Source: JABDMH01 sp964428345
Lineage (GTDB): Bacteria > Bacteroidota > Bacteroidia > Chitinophagales > Saprospiraceae
DNA length: 64,000 nt
Direction: 5' to 3'
Assembly: GCA_964428345.1 (NCBI GenBank)
Contig: CAYRYD010000028.1
Location: forward strand, 1-64,000
Each line of letters begins with the position of its first letter. Positions within the stretch are counted from its first letter, which is position 1. The translations under genes and the position numbers were made by a program. Below, piece after piece: positions 7,282 through 16,000 of this stretch. Below the pieces are notes generated by a model. The model saw only the letters and a program-made list of their open reading frames with translations, did no database searches and had not been told where the DNA came from.

Positions 7282-9702
7282 ATGAATCGAATAGCATTCC
7301 TGATATGGACTTTAAGCACAGTATCGTTCAATGCTTTGTCGCAGGTTTCCCCCGAGTGCACTTTTTCGGTACGGGGAACGGTGAGGGACCTTCATACAAA
7401 AGAAGCGCTGGCCTATGCCACGGTACTCATCAAGGGAACTGGTCAGGGAACGACCACCGACCTCGATGGCTATTTCCTGCTGGAACACATCTGTGAGAAG
7501 GAGTTTGATCTGGTCTTCTCTTATGTAGGCTATAAATCGGTGGAGCACCACCACGATTATCATCATCCCACCATAGAGGTACTGCTGGTTCCCGAAACCA
7601 CCATGCTTGAAAGTATTATCATTGAAGCAGAGCGCCATGGGGGCGATCTGGCATCGGGCAGTTCTCAAAAACTGAATCTCCGGCAACTACCCACCACCGC
7701 TACGGAATCTTTGGGCGATGCCGTAAGCCGGATTGCAGGAGTGAGTACAGTCAGTACCGGACAGAACGTAGTAAAGCCGGTAATTCATGGATTACACAGT
7801 AACCGGATTCTGATTATCAACGAAGGATTACGGCACGAATATCAAAACTGGGGTTCTGATCATGCTCCCGAAATCGATCCATCATTGGCCGGCGAACTGG
7901 AAGTGATCAAAGGCGCTGCTACGGTTCGTTTTGGACCCGATGCATTGGGAGGGGTCATTTTGATTCGTGGTCCGGAGATGGAATTATCCGGTCCATTTAA
8001 AGGTGATGTAAAAATAACGGGCAAGAGCAACGGGCGCTCGGGAGAGGGTTTTGTACAGTTGCAAAAAGGTAATCGCTGGATAAGTGGCGTCCTATCGGGT
8101 TCGCTGCTCAACCAGGGAGACCTGCATGGTCCCGATTATCAGCTGACCAACACCGGAAAAAGGGAAAGCAGTTACGCAGGTGGCATACGTTTGCATCCTC
8201 TGCCGGAACTGGATATCGAAGGCCATTACCGTCATTTTGATCAGGAACTGGGTATTTTACGGGGGTCGGTCAACAGTAGCCTGGAAGATCTCTTGCTGGC
8301 ACTGGAAGCTGATATCCCAAATTTCACTGCTCCCTTCAGCTATGACATCACTACTCCCAAACAGGGAGTATCCCACGATTTATATAAGACATCTGCCCGC
8401 TGGGTTGGACAGCGACAGTCGTTTCAGCTGCAATACGGCCATCAGATTAACAAACGGAAGGAATACGACGTACGGAAAGGCAACGATCTCGAAATACCCA
8501 ACATAGATCTGGAATTACGAACCGATATTATCGACGGGGAGTGGCGGCATCCGGAGATGGGAGTCCTGAGTGGAAAATTGGGATTTCAGTGGAGTCAGCA
8601 ATCGAATGACAACAAAGAAGGCACAAATACCATCCCATTTATTCCCAACTATGATCAGGACAGATTGGGAATTTATCTCATTGAAATGTTCGAATTTGAT
8701 CGTGATCTGTTTGAAATCGGCCTTCGTTATGACAAACAGGAAGCTACCATTGTGGGCCGGCAACCCAATAATCTGATTTATCGCAACGACCTGACATTTC
8801 AGAATCTGAGCGGCACCATCGGTTATAAGCGAACCATCAATGACGCATCTTCGTGGCGCAGCAATTTCGGCACTGCATGGCGACCACCCAATATTGCTGA
8901 ATTATACCGTTTTGGCCGTCATCTCAGTTTTATTGAATACGGATTGTGGCGTTACGAAATCAATGAAAAAACCGATTTTATTTCTACCCAGAAAATTCTG
9001 ACAGAAGAAGATAAACCAATAAAAAATGAAGTGGGATATAAATGGATCAATACATTCGAATTTGACCACCGGAAAACCCGGGGAGAAATGACGGCCTATA
9101 TAAATTATATAGAAAACTACATCTATGCAAAACCGGCAGGACTTACCCGGACCGTAAGAGGAGCAACCCCCTTCTTCATATACGACCAAACCAATGCCTT
9201 GTTATGGGGCGTTGACTTTACACTGGAATGGGATCATCATAAAAGATGGCACTCCGATATAACCGCCAGCTATTTATGGTCACAACAGGTGCCGGAAAAA
9301 GATCATTTTGTCGGTCAGCCACCGGCCAGAATAGGCTGGGATCTTAATTACCATGGTGGTAAATTAGGTTTTCTGCAGGATCATAATGTCGGCTTACACC
9401 TCATGTACACGTTCAGACAATGGCAGTTGCCCAGAATCCTGACCATCGATGAATTACTGAATGCGTATCAATCCGATATTGACCTTTTTGTGAATAACGC
9501 AGCAGATTTCGATATCGCACAACCGCCCTCAGGATATCTGATGACCAACCTTTACTGGCAATCTCACCTGAAAAATTTCACAATTCATCTGGAAGTCCGA
9601 AACCTGCTCAATATCCGCTACCGGAACTACACCGACAGACTCCGGTATTTTACCGATGACCTCGGCCGGAATTTCATTTTATCGGTAGCATACGGATGGT
9701 AG
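7282..9702 (+). CDS. TonB-dependent outer-membrane receptor, probable zinc uptake
   Basis: 806 residues from the ATG at 7282, which begins a clear signal peptide (MNRIAFLIWTLS...LSQ). Order: carboxypeptidase-regulatory-like domain (about 27-100), plug (about 110-235, with LGDAVSRIAGVSTVS, PVIHGLHSNRILI and LEVIKGAATVRFGPDALGGVI), then a beta-barrel ending in an aromatic (AYGW). A His cluster at 89-95 (HHHDYHH) sits in the regulatory domain. The preceding Fur-family gene and the palindromic operator suggest zinc import of the ZnuD type, which is inference. An iron or copper ligand cannot be excluded from sequence alone. Confidence 0.88.
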   Translation: MNRIAFLIWTLSTVSFNALSQVSPECTFSVRGTVRDLHTKEALAYATVLIKGTGQGTTTDLDGYFLLEHICEKEFDLVFSYVGYKSVEHHHDYHHPTIEVLLVPETTMLESIIIEAERHGGDLASGSSQKLNLRQLPTTATESLGDAVSRIAGVSTVSTGQNVVKPVIHGLHSNRILIINEGLRHEYQNWGSDHAPEIDPSLAGELEVIKGAATVRFGPDALGGVILIRGPEMELSGPFKGDVKITGKSNGRSGEGFVQLQKGNRWISGVLSGSLLNQGDLHGPDYQLTNTGKRESSYAGGIRLHPLPELDIEGHYRHFDQELGILRGSVNSSLEDLLLALEADIPNFTAPFSYDITTPKQGVSHDLYKTSARWVGQRQSFQLQYGHQINKRKEYDVRKGNDLEIPNIDLELRTDIIDGEWRHPEMGVLSGKLGFQWSQQSNDNKEGTNTIPFIPNYDQDRLGIYLIEMFEFDRDLFEIGLRYDKQEATIVGRQPNNLIYRNDLTFQNLSGTIGYKRTINDASSWRSNFGTAWRPPNIAELYRFGRHLSFIEYGLWRYEINEKTDFISTQKILTEEDKPIKNEVGYKWINTFEFDHRKTRGEMTAYINYIENYIYAKPAGLTRTVRGATPFFIYDQTNALLWGVDFTLEWDHHKRWHSDITASYLWSQQVPEKDHFVGQPPARIGWDLNYHGGKLGFLQDHNVGLHLMYTFRQWQLPRILTIDELLNAYQSDIDLFVNNAADFDIAQPPSGYLMTNLYWQSHLKNFTIHLEVRNLLNIRYRNYTDRLRYFTDDLGRNFILSVAYGW

Positions 9703-9780
9703 CTGGTATTTAGAGGCATCCAAGGAGTCATGACCCCCTGGACCGCATTAAGGACAGTGATAAAAAAACTGGGTTAATTT

Positions 9781-9797
9781 TTGAAACATTGTTGCAT
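9781..9797. promoter_or_regulatory. Second candidate Zur/Fur-family operator
   Basis: TTGAAACATTGTTGCAT shares 14 of 17 positions with the palindrome at 7235-7251. The right half-site GTTGCAT is identical and the left half is degenerate. It lies 40 bp upstream of the ATG at 9837, suggesting that the secreted protein following the receptor is also under the metalloregulator, with weaker binding. Confidence 0.5.
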
Positions 9798-9836
9798 TTA
9801 GCTTAGTTTTATAGCTTGATTGATGGATCTTATCGC

Positions 9837-11111
9837 ATGACTACGAGGTATTTTTTCTTCTTCTTGCTCTACAGTACTTTCCTGAACCTGACATCCGCAC
9901 AGGTTGAAACGATCAACCTGAACCTGCAACCAGTGGCAGGAGGTACTCCCCAGCAGGTAACAGCGACCGATGACGGAAGCGGATTCCAGATGAGTGGCTC
10001 GCTCAGCCTGCTTGAAAGCAGTCAGTTTACTATGAGCATTAATCTCGGTGGAGCTCAAAACGACTTTATCAACCGAAGCGAGCAGATTCAATTCTTCTTT
10101 CAGCGCGAGTTTGGTTTATTCGACCGGATAAGCTATGCCGATGCAGATGATAATAGCCTTCCTGTGGGTTTTCTCAGTGAAGCAGTTACCGCCTGTACCA
10201 ATGAAGATATATCGGGCCATCTCACCATCATCCTGGTTGATTTTGGCACCCAGAAAAAGGCCGGTAATCAAATCAGTGACGGCACGAAAGTCCTCGAAGT
10301 CACCTGGCCTGTCATGATTCTGACCGATCCGGATGCTCCTCCCTGCGAAAATGAAGAGGAAATCATCACTGATGTGGTACTCACCTGGATTTCAGCATCG
10401 GATACCGTCGTTGCCAGAGCCCGGGATCCGGATGGAGAAGGACCATTGGATCTGGAAATTCTGGATGACATTGAACTGACAGAAGGTACCACCTACATGC
10501 TTTTCATTACTGTCTTAAACGAAATCGAAGGCGAAGACCTTACTGACGAAATTCTGGGAGAAGCAGATGAACACATGTTTTTCTTTGCCTTTTCGGAAGG
10601 TATTTTCAGCGATCCTTCCGGTGATGGTAATATCGACATCCGGAGTGACCCGGTCAACTACCTCGATCTGGATGAAAATGATTTACCGGTTGGATTATCC
10701 ACCGAATGGACCACGGCATCATCCATGAATAGCGGTACTTTTCAGATCATCCTCAAACATCAACCCGGGACTAAATCCACCACCTCCACCAGTCAGGATG
10801 GTGCTACCGACATCGATCTGACTTTCAATATCCGGAGTATTCCCACGGCTGCCAGGGACTTCCAGACCGGAAAAAACGAATTGTCGATTTTTCCAAATCC
10901 GGTCAGGGACATCTTAAACTGGAGTCTGAAAGAAACCTTGCTGACACAGAAAGGAAACATCATGATTTATGATCTAAACCTGCGGCCAGTTGCTGTTCTT
11001 CAAAACCAGGAGTCATCAATCGCCGTAAATGAACTGGATCCCGGTTTCTATATTCTGGCATTAATTACCGGACAAGATCGTTGGATGGAAAAATTTCTGA
11101 AGGTACCATAA
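9837..11111 (+). CDS. T9SS-sorted secreted protein with internal duplication, metal-locus associated
   Basis: 424 residues from ATG 9837; an in-frame TTG at 9816 lies upstream but the signal peptide (MTTRYFFFFLLYSTF...TSAQ) begins at the ATG. Two related modules follow: residues 24-157 and 177-331. Both share an FFF block (QIQFFFQREFG / HMFFFAFSEG), a D-rich segment ending in LPVG (DADDNSLPVG / LDENDLPVG) and a closing beta segment. The second also has the RDPDGEGP and EGEDLTDEI acidic stretches. Residues about 347-424 are a type A T9SS sorting tail (IFPNPVRDILNW, then IYDLN, and ending KFLKV). The protein is very acidic, and the operator-like site upstream links it to the metal locus. It may be a cell-surface metal-binding partner of the receptor (inference). 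Confidence 0.8.
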   Translation: MTTRYFFFFLLYSTFLNLTSAQVETINLNLQPVAGGTPQQVTATDDGSGFQMSGSLSLLESSQFTMSINLGGAQNDFINRSEQIQFFFQREFGLFDRISYADADDNSLPVGFLSEAVTACTNEDISGHLTIILVDFGTQKKAGNQISDGTKVLEVTWPVMILTDPDAPPCENEEEIITDVVLTWISASDTVVARARDPDGEGPLDLEILDDIELTEGTTYMLFITVLNEIEGEDLTDEILGEADEHMFFFAFSEGIFSDPSGDGNIDIRSDPVNYLDLDENDLPVGLSTEWTTASSMNSGTFQIILKHQPGTKSTTSTSQDGATDIDLTFNIRSIPTAARDFQTGKNELSIFPNPVRDILNWSLKETLLTQKGNIMIYDLNLRPVAVLQNQESSIAVNELDPGFYILALITGQDRWMEKFLKVP

Positions 11112-11136
11112 AAGAGCAGGTGATCAAACCAGAATC

Positions 11137-13758
11137 TTAGCGCCTGACCGCTTTGCTGGTATCACCCTGAATTTTGGTGGCAGATTTATTGTTTTTCCGA
11201 TAAACCAATTTTATCCACTTTTCCAGTTCCACCGCATGAAAAACCACCATGGACAACATAATGCATATCCCCAGTTCTGTAAGGGTCAGGGGTTGCGTCT
11301 TAAAAATGGTGTTGAGTGGCGGCATATAGACTACAGCCATTTGTAGTAAAAAAGTGAGTACTACCGACCCCAGCAGGGGTAAATTGCTTAACAATCCCTG
11401 CCGGTAAAGGAAGGTCCGGTCACTTCTCACGGCGAGAACATGACCCAACTGTGAAAGAGAGAGCACCGTAAATACCATGGTCTGCCAGTTTTCCATCTGA
11501 TGATGCATCGCCCAGGCATGGGTGCCAAGTGTAATACCAGCCATCAGCAAGCCGACCCAGACTATATGATATCCGACACCCTCTGAAAAAAGACTCTCAC
11601 CCGGTGCACGGGGAGGTCTCTGCATCACATCAGCTTCAGCCTTTTCATTGGCCAGGGCCAGCGCCGGTAGCCCGTCAGTGACCAGATTGATCCATAATAT
11701 ATGGATCGGTAAAAGTGGTATCGGTAAATTGATCAGTGGAGCCAGGAAAATTGTCCAGATTTCGGCACCATTGCAGGTCATGATGTACTTGACAAACTTC
11801 CGGATGTTGTCGAAGATCCGGCGACCCTCCCTGACTGCATTGACGATGGTTGCAAAATTATCATCCAATAAGATAAGATGGGCTGCTTCCTTACTGACAT
11901 CGGTACCGCTGATACCCATTGCTACTCCGATATTGGCAGCTCTGAGCGATGGGGCATCATTGACGCCATCGCCAGTCATCGCCACAAAATGTCCCTTGCG
12001 TTGCAGTGTGCGAACAATTCTCAATTTTTGATCAGGTGTTACCCGGGCATAAACTGCCGTGCGTTCCACCTGGTCCAGAAACGCATCTTCACCCACATGC
12101 TGCAGTTCCATTCCCGTCATGACCAGACCCTTCTCATTCAAAATCCCAATTTCCCGTGCAATGGCTTTGGCCGTAGCAGGATGGTCACCCGTGATCATCA
12201 CCGGTGTAATACCCGCTGTTTTACACTCCTCAATGGACAATTCCACCTCATCGCGGGCAGGGTCCATCAAACTTGCAAGACCTGCAAACCGCAGATCCTT
12301 TTCGACTGTCTGATAATTGAATGGCTCAGGTAATGTATCCAGGAATTCATAAGCATATGCCAGTACCCGGACACCCTGGCTAGCCCAGTCTTCCGCCAAT
12401 TTCCTGGCCATTTTCTGGTCACTTTCGTCTTTCAGGTTATCGCTGACCGACTCAATGGCACCTTTGGTCACGATCAAAAACTTAGATTGATAATGGTGCA
12501 CGGTAGTCATGCATTTTCGATCGAAATCAAAAGGTAATTCGGCAACCCGACTATACTCACCCGTCACCTGCTGATATCTGTCAAAGGTGATGTTCTCGAT
12601 AATTTTCTCCACCAGGGCCAATTCGGTAGACTCACCAAAAGGCTCACCGGCATCATTGAATTTTATATCGTGATTAAGAGCCATACCCAACTGAAGCGTG
12701 GATAAATCCTGTACCTTTTCAGCTGCCGGATTGTCAAACACTTCCACTACGCGCATTTTGTTCTGCGTTAGCGTTCCCGTTTTATCGCTGCAAATAAATG
12801 TAACAGAACCCAACGTCTCTACTGCAGGTAGTTTTCGCACCAGCGCATTTCTTTTTGCCAGTCGTGCTGCACCGCGTGAGAGGGCAATGGTAATAAGGGC
12901 GGGCAGGGCTTCGGGAATGGCCGCCACAGCCAGACTTACGGCCAGCAATAAAATTTTGAAAGTATCTTCTCCCCGTAAAACACCGGTCACAAAAAGAATC
13001 ACACAGATCAATAAAATGATATAGGATAGATTTTTTCCAAATTTCGTCATCCTTTCCTGCAGGGGTGTTACCGCCTCATCTTCCTGCAGCATACCGGCAA
13101 TTCTACCCAGTTCGGTAGACATCCCTGTGGCAACCACAACTCCCTTGCCCCAGCCATTCGTAACCAGAGTACCCTTAAAAGTCATATTCAACTGGTCGCC
13201 CAATGAAACAGGTCCTTCATTTATTGCAGTGCTGGTCTTATCAATGGGAATGGATTCACCGGTCAGCGAAGATTCATCCACCCGTAAAGAATGTACTTCC
13301 AACAAACGGATATCAGCCGGCACAACGTTACCAGCTTCCAGCACCACAATATCACCCTGCACAAGTTCTGTTGAGGAAATGATCCCGGGCTTCCCTTCCC
13401 GGATAACCTGGGTCCGGGTTACCGCCATTTTCTTAAGGGCTGCCATGGCTTTTTCCGCACGGTACTCCTGGATAAAACCCACAATGGCATTGAGTACTAC
13501 AATCACCAGTATAATAACCGTATCGGTCAGGTCACCCACTATACCAGATAAAATAGCGGCGGCAGCTAAAATGAGAATCATGAAATCTTTGAACTGACGA
13601 AGAAAGAGCAGCCAGGTGGGCACTTTCTTTTTCTCCAGCAATTCATTATAGCCAAATTGGTCCAATCTTTTTTGTACCTCATCCTTATCCAGACCATCAT
13701 TGGTCGTATTGAGATCAATCAGAATATTTGAAACAGATTGGCTATAATACTTCACCAT
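11137..13758 (-). CDS. Ca2+-transporting P-type ATPase (SERCA/PMCA type)
   Basis: 873-residue P2-type ATPase that exports cations, most likely Ca2+, at the expense of ATP. Visible: N-terminal cation ATPase domain, actuator TGES (about 166-169), M4 motif PEALPA (282-287), phosphorylation site ICSDKTGTLTQNK with Asp325, the GDHPATA block, GDGVNDAPSLR hinge motif and six C-terminal helices (cation ATPase C domain). The usual PEGLP of Ca2+ pumps is PEALP here. Its ATG follows the TAG of the upstream Na+/Ca2+ exchanger with no base between, so the two are almost certainly cotranscribed and translationally coupled. Confidence 0.92.
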   Translation of the reverse strand: MVKYYSQSVSNILIDLNTTNDGLDKDEVQKRLDQFGYNELLEKKKVPTWLLFLRQFKDFMILILAAAAILSGIVGDLTDTVIILVIVVLNAIVGFIQEYRAEKAMAALKKMAVTRTQVIREGKPGIISSTELVQGDIVVLEAGNVVPADIRLLEVHSLRVDESSLTGESIPIDKTSTAINEGPVSLGDQLNMTFKGTLVTNGWGKGVVVATGMSTELGRIAGMLQEDEAVTPLQERMTKFGKNLSYIILLICVILFVTGVLRGEDTFKILLLAVSLAVAAIPEALPALITIALSRGAARLAKRNALVRKLPAVETLGSVTFICSDKTGTLTQNKMRVVEVFDNPAAEKVQDLSTLQLGMALNHDIKFNDAGEPFGESTELALVEKIIENITFDRYQQVTGEYSRVAELPFDFDRKCMTTVHHYQSKFLIVTKGAIESVSDNLKDESDQKMARKLAEDWASQGVRVLAYAYEFLDTLPEPFNYQTVEKDLRFAGLASLMDPARDEVELSIEECKTAGITPVMITGDHPATAKAIAREIGILNEKGLVMTGMELQHVGEDAFLDQVERTAVYARVTPDQKLRIVRTLQRKGHFVAMTGDGVNDAPSLRAANIGVAMGISGTDVSKEAAHLILLDDNFATIVNAVREGRRIFDNIRKFVKYIMTCNGAEIWTIFLAPLINLPIPLLPIHILWINLVTDGLPALALANEKAEADVMQRPPRAPGESLFSEGVGYHIVWVGLLMAGITLGTHAWAMHHQMENWQTMVFTVLSLSQLGHVLAVRSDRTFLYRQGLLSNLPLLGSVVLTFLLQMAVVYMPPLNTIFKTQPLTLTELGICIMLSMVVFHAVELEKWIKLVYRKNNKSATKIQGDTSKAVRR

Positions 13759-14754
13759 CTACGAAATTTTATACAACAAGATTAAATTCAGAATGTACAT
13801 AGAAAATATACCGAGAGTGTCCCATGACATGAAAGTCTTTTTCTCCCTACCTGGAAACATAAGACCGATAATAGCGGTCGATGCCATTAATATTACAAAG
13901 AATACAGAAACCAGGTTGGCATCAGAAGCGTTCTTTAATAAATGCCCATCAGTATATAACAGATCATCTAAAAATAAAATGAAAATATTAAAAATATTAC
14001 TCCCCAACAGATTACCTACTGCCATATCACCTGACCCGGAGCGGACGGCAGCGAGCGAGATGGCAATCTCAGGGAGGGAAGTGGATCCGGCCAGCAACAA
14101 AGTACCAACAAAAGATTCTTCCATCCCGGTTCTATCGGCTAAGTGACCCGCAAAATAGGGCAAGGCCAGTGCTGCCATTATAATCATGACTGCAAAATAT
14201 GCATACCTTCGTATCACTTTATTTAATGAAAGGTCGGTATACTGAGTAGATTTTTCGACCGCAACTACCGGGTAAATTTTCTGATAACGGTAGATTGTTT
14301 GGATAGAAATAAAATATATAAAGGCAAACGTAAAACTGGTGAGGCCTATCGAAGGTGCAAGGATTATATCTTCATCAAAAAATAAACCCAATCCGGCCAG
14401 GGCCACAAGTATAATCCCAAAAGTACCCGCCAGGATATGACTTTTTGATACACTGCTGAAAAGCGGCCTGGATCTTGGAGTAAAAAGATCCATTAGGGAC
14501 AATATACCCAGGTTAAATGCACAACTCCCCAGAATATCACCCACCGCCAGATCGGCCGACTGTACAATGGTCACCGAGCTGATGCCTACCATTAATTCCG
14601 GCAATGATGTTACTGCCGACATCAGCACAAGGCCGATCCAGGCTTTTCCCATACCTGAAAGATCGGCCAATAAATCTCCATAATAAGAAAGTTTTCTCCC
14701 TGCAAAAAAAATAATGGTCGCACAAATAAGGAATCCGGAAATATCAAGTGTCAT
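13759..14754 (-). CDS. Na+/Ca2+ exchanger-family antiporter (YrbG/CaxA-like)
   Basis: 331 residues with ten predicted membrane helices in two inverted halves. Each half has the alpha-repeat signature: SAVTSLPELMVGISS in the first (about 46-60) and AGSTSLPEIAISLAAVRSGSGDMAVGNLLGSNIFNI in pieces in the second. The acidic residues of both repeats (SLPE) are present, as needed for cation binding. It is first in a two-gene unit with the Ca2+ ATPase (TAG directly followed by ATG), which indicates a Ca2+ extrusion module combining a secondary and a primary transporter. Confidence 0.9.
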   Translation of the reverse strand: MTLDISGFLICATIIFFAGRKLSYYGDLLADLSGMGKAWIGLVLMSAVTSLPELMVGISSVTIVQSADLAVGDILGSCAFNLGILSLMDLFTPRSRPLFSSVSKSHILAGTFGIILVALAGLGLFFDEDIILAPSIGLTSFTFAFIYFISIQTIYRYQKIYPVVAVEKSTQYTDLSLNKVIRRYAYFAVMIIMAALALPYFAGHLADRTGMEESFVGTLLLAGSTSLPEIAISLAAVRSGSGDMAVGNLLGSNIFNIFILFLDDLLYTDGHLLKNASDANLVSVFFVILMASTAIIGLMFPGREKKTFMSWDTLGIFSMYILNLILLYKIS

Positions 14755-15078
14755 CTTTCTCTATTCAATTTGGTCTATGATCATCAACTAATGTAGATCT
14801 CTACCATACCTGCCACCGTCGTGTAACCTCCTCCTTACGATTCAATATAAATCATTTAGTGTTATACCGGTAAAGTCCTATGTCATAAATATATTATTTA
14901 TTATTTGTGGCTGGCTCCACAATGGGTCAATACTGTAACGCTTTGTTCATCAAGTAAGCAGACCCGGATAGTCCGTAACTCTCAGTTTGTTCTATCGAAG
15001 TATCTTGAAGGGATGCGCAGAGTCCCGGGACCACAGACCGGTCCAAAAATTTTTTCTATATTGTTCCAAAGTTAACAT
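14755..15078. other. Divergent intergenic region, no gene seen
   Basis: About 324 bp between the exchanger (minus strand) and the universal stress protein (plus strand). It is AT-rich in its middle and must hold promoters for both directions. A small hairpin (GGACC at 15028-15032, GGTCC at 15040-15044) followed by an A/T run lies just upstream of the stress-protein gene. I see no convincing coding frame or known RNA. Confidence 0.5.
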
Positions 15079-15876
15079 ATGGATGTCATCATCGTTCCTA
15101 CCGATTTTTCTGACAATGCTGAGAAAGCCCTGGATCAGGCGCTCCTGATTGCTCAAAAGACAGGAAGCGAATTAGACCTACTACACACGATAGAACTCGA
15201 GCATGCTGAGTCGGCTTATTTCCAGATGCGGATTATGAAGGATGCTCAGATGGCGGAAACCAGGTTAAATAATTTGGTGCTACGACGAATCCAGGCACTG
15301 GGTATTTCTCGAGATCTCACCTGGCGTGTTCACATCGATTACAAGGAAAACTTTGAAAAAAGTATTCAGGATCTTATTGATCAAACTGGTGCCAGACTGG
15401 TCGTCATGGGTACCAAGGGTGTTCACAACTGGGCTGATAAATTATTTGGCAGTTACACCGCCACGCTGATCGGTCAGGCAAAGGTACCCGTATTGTCTAT
15501 ACCCCTGCAATGGGATCCGACTCCGGTTGACAAACTTGCTGCCTGTATGGAACCAGGGCAGGTTCAGGAATATGAGGATGAAGTCCGAGCCTGGGGACAA
15601 TGGTTGGACTGCGAGGTCGAATGGTTGCATTTTACTGCTGCGGAAGTTGAAAAGGGATCACCCGGCACTTCCCTGCCTTATGAGGCAGTACCATCTCCGG
15701 TTGATTCTCCATTGTATAAAAACATCGTAGAGCACAGTCGTCATTTGAAATCTACTATTTTAATAATGTTTGTCCGGCCACGTTCGTTTTTTAAGAAATT
15801 ATTCGACCCCAGCCTTACGAAAAAGACAGCGGGTCTGATAGCAGCCCCTCTGCTTGCCATACCGGGCAAAGACTAA
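15079..15876 (+). CDS. Universal stress protein family protein
   Basis: 265 residues arranged as two UspA-like halves. The first (about 1-145) begins VIIVPTDFSDNAEKALDQAL and has the nucleotide-binding-type motif MGTKGVHNWADKLFGSYT followed by KVPVLSIP. The second (about 155-265) retains the length and the closing APLLAIPG strand but lacks the G-x2-G-x9-G(S/T) loop, so only the first half is likely to bind nucleotide. Cytoplasmic; in this family such proteins act in stress survival. Neighbours are a Ca2+ efflux pair and NhaA. Confidence 0.88.
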   Translation: MDVIIVPTDFSDNAEKALDQALLIAQKTGSELDLLHTIELEHAESAYFQMRIMKDAQMAETRLNNLVLRRIQALGISRDLTWRVHIDYKENFEKSIQDLIDQTGARLVVMGTKGVHNWADKLFGSYTATLIGQAKVPVLSIPLQWDPTPVDKLAACMEPGQVQEYEDEVRAWGQWLDCEVEWLHFTAAEVEKGSPGTSLPYEAVPSPVDSPLYKNIVEHSRHLKSTILIMFVRPRSFFKKLFDPSLTKKTAGLIAAPLLAIPGKD

Positions 15877-16000
15877 CATCACAGACGATTTGATTATTCC
15901 TGTGATTATCATGGTCAAGGGCTGTTAAATGCTTGTAAGGTTAGCTATGTTCTATCCGGTTTGAAGCACTGGAAATATACCCTTTTTGCCCTAATACCAA

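Noticed and set aside
15878..15906. Inverted repeat ATCACAG/CTGTGAT as a terminator for the stress-protein gene
   Set aside because: Symmetric arms are present but no T run follows; it overlaps the stop region and may be chance.
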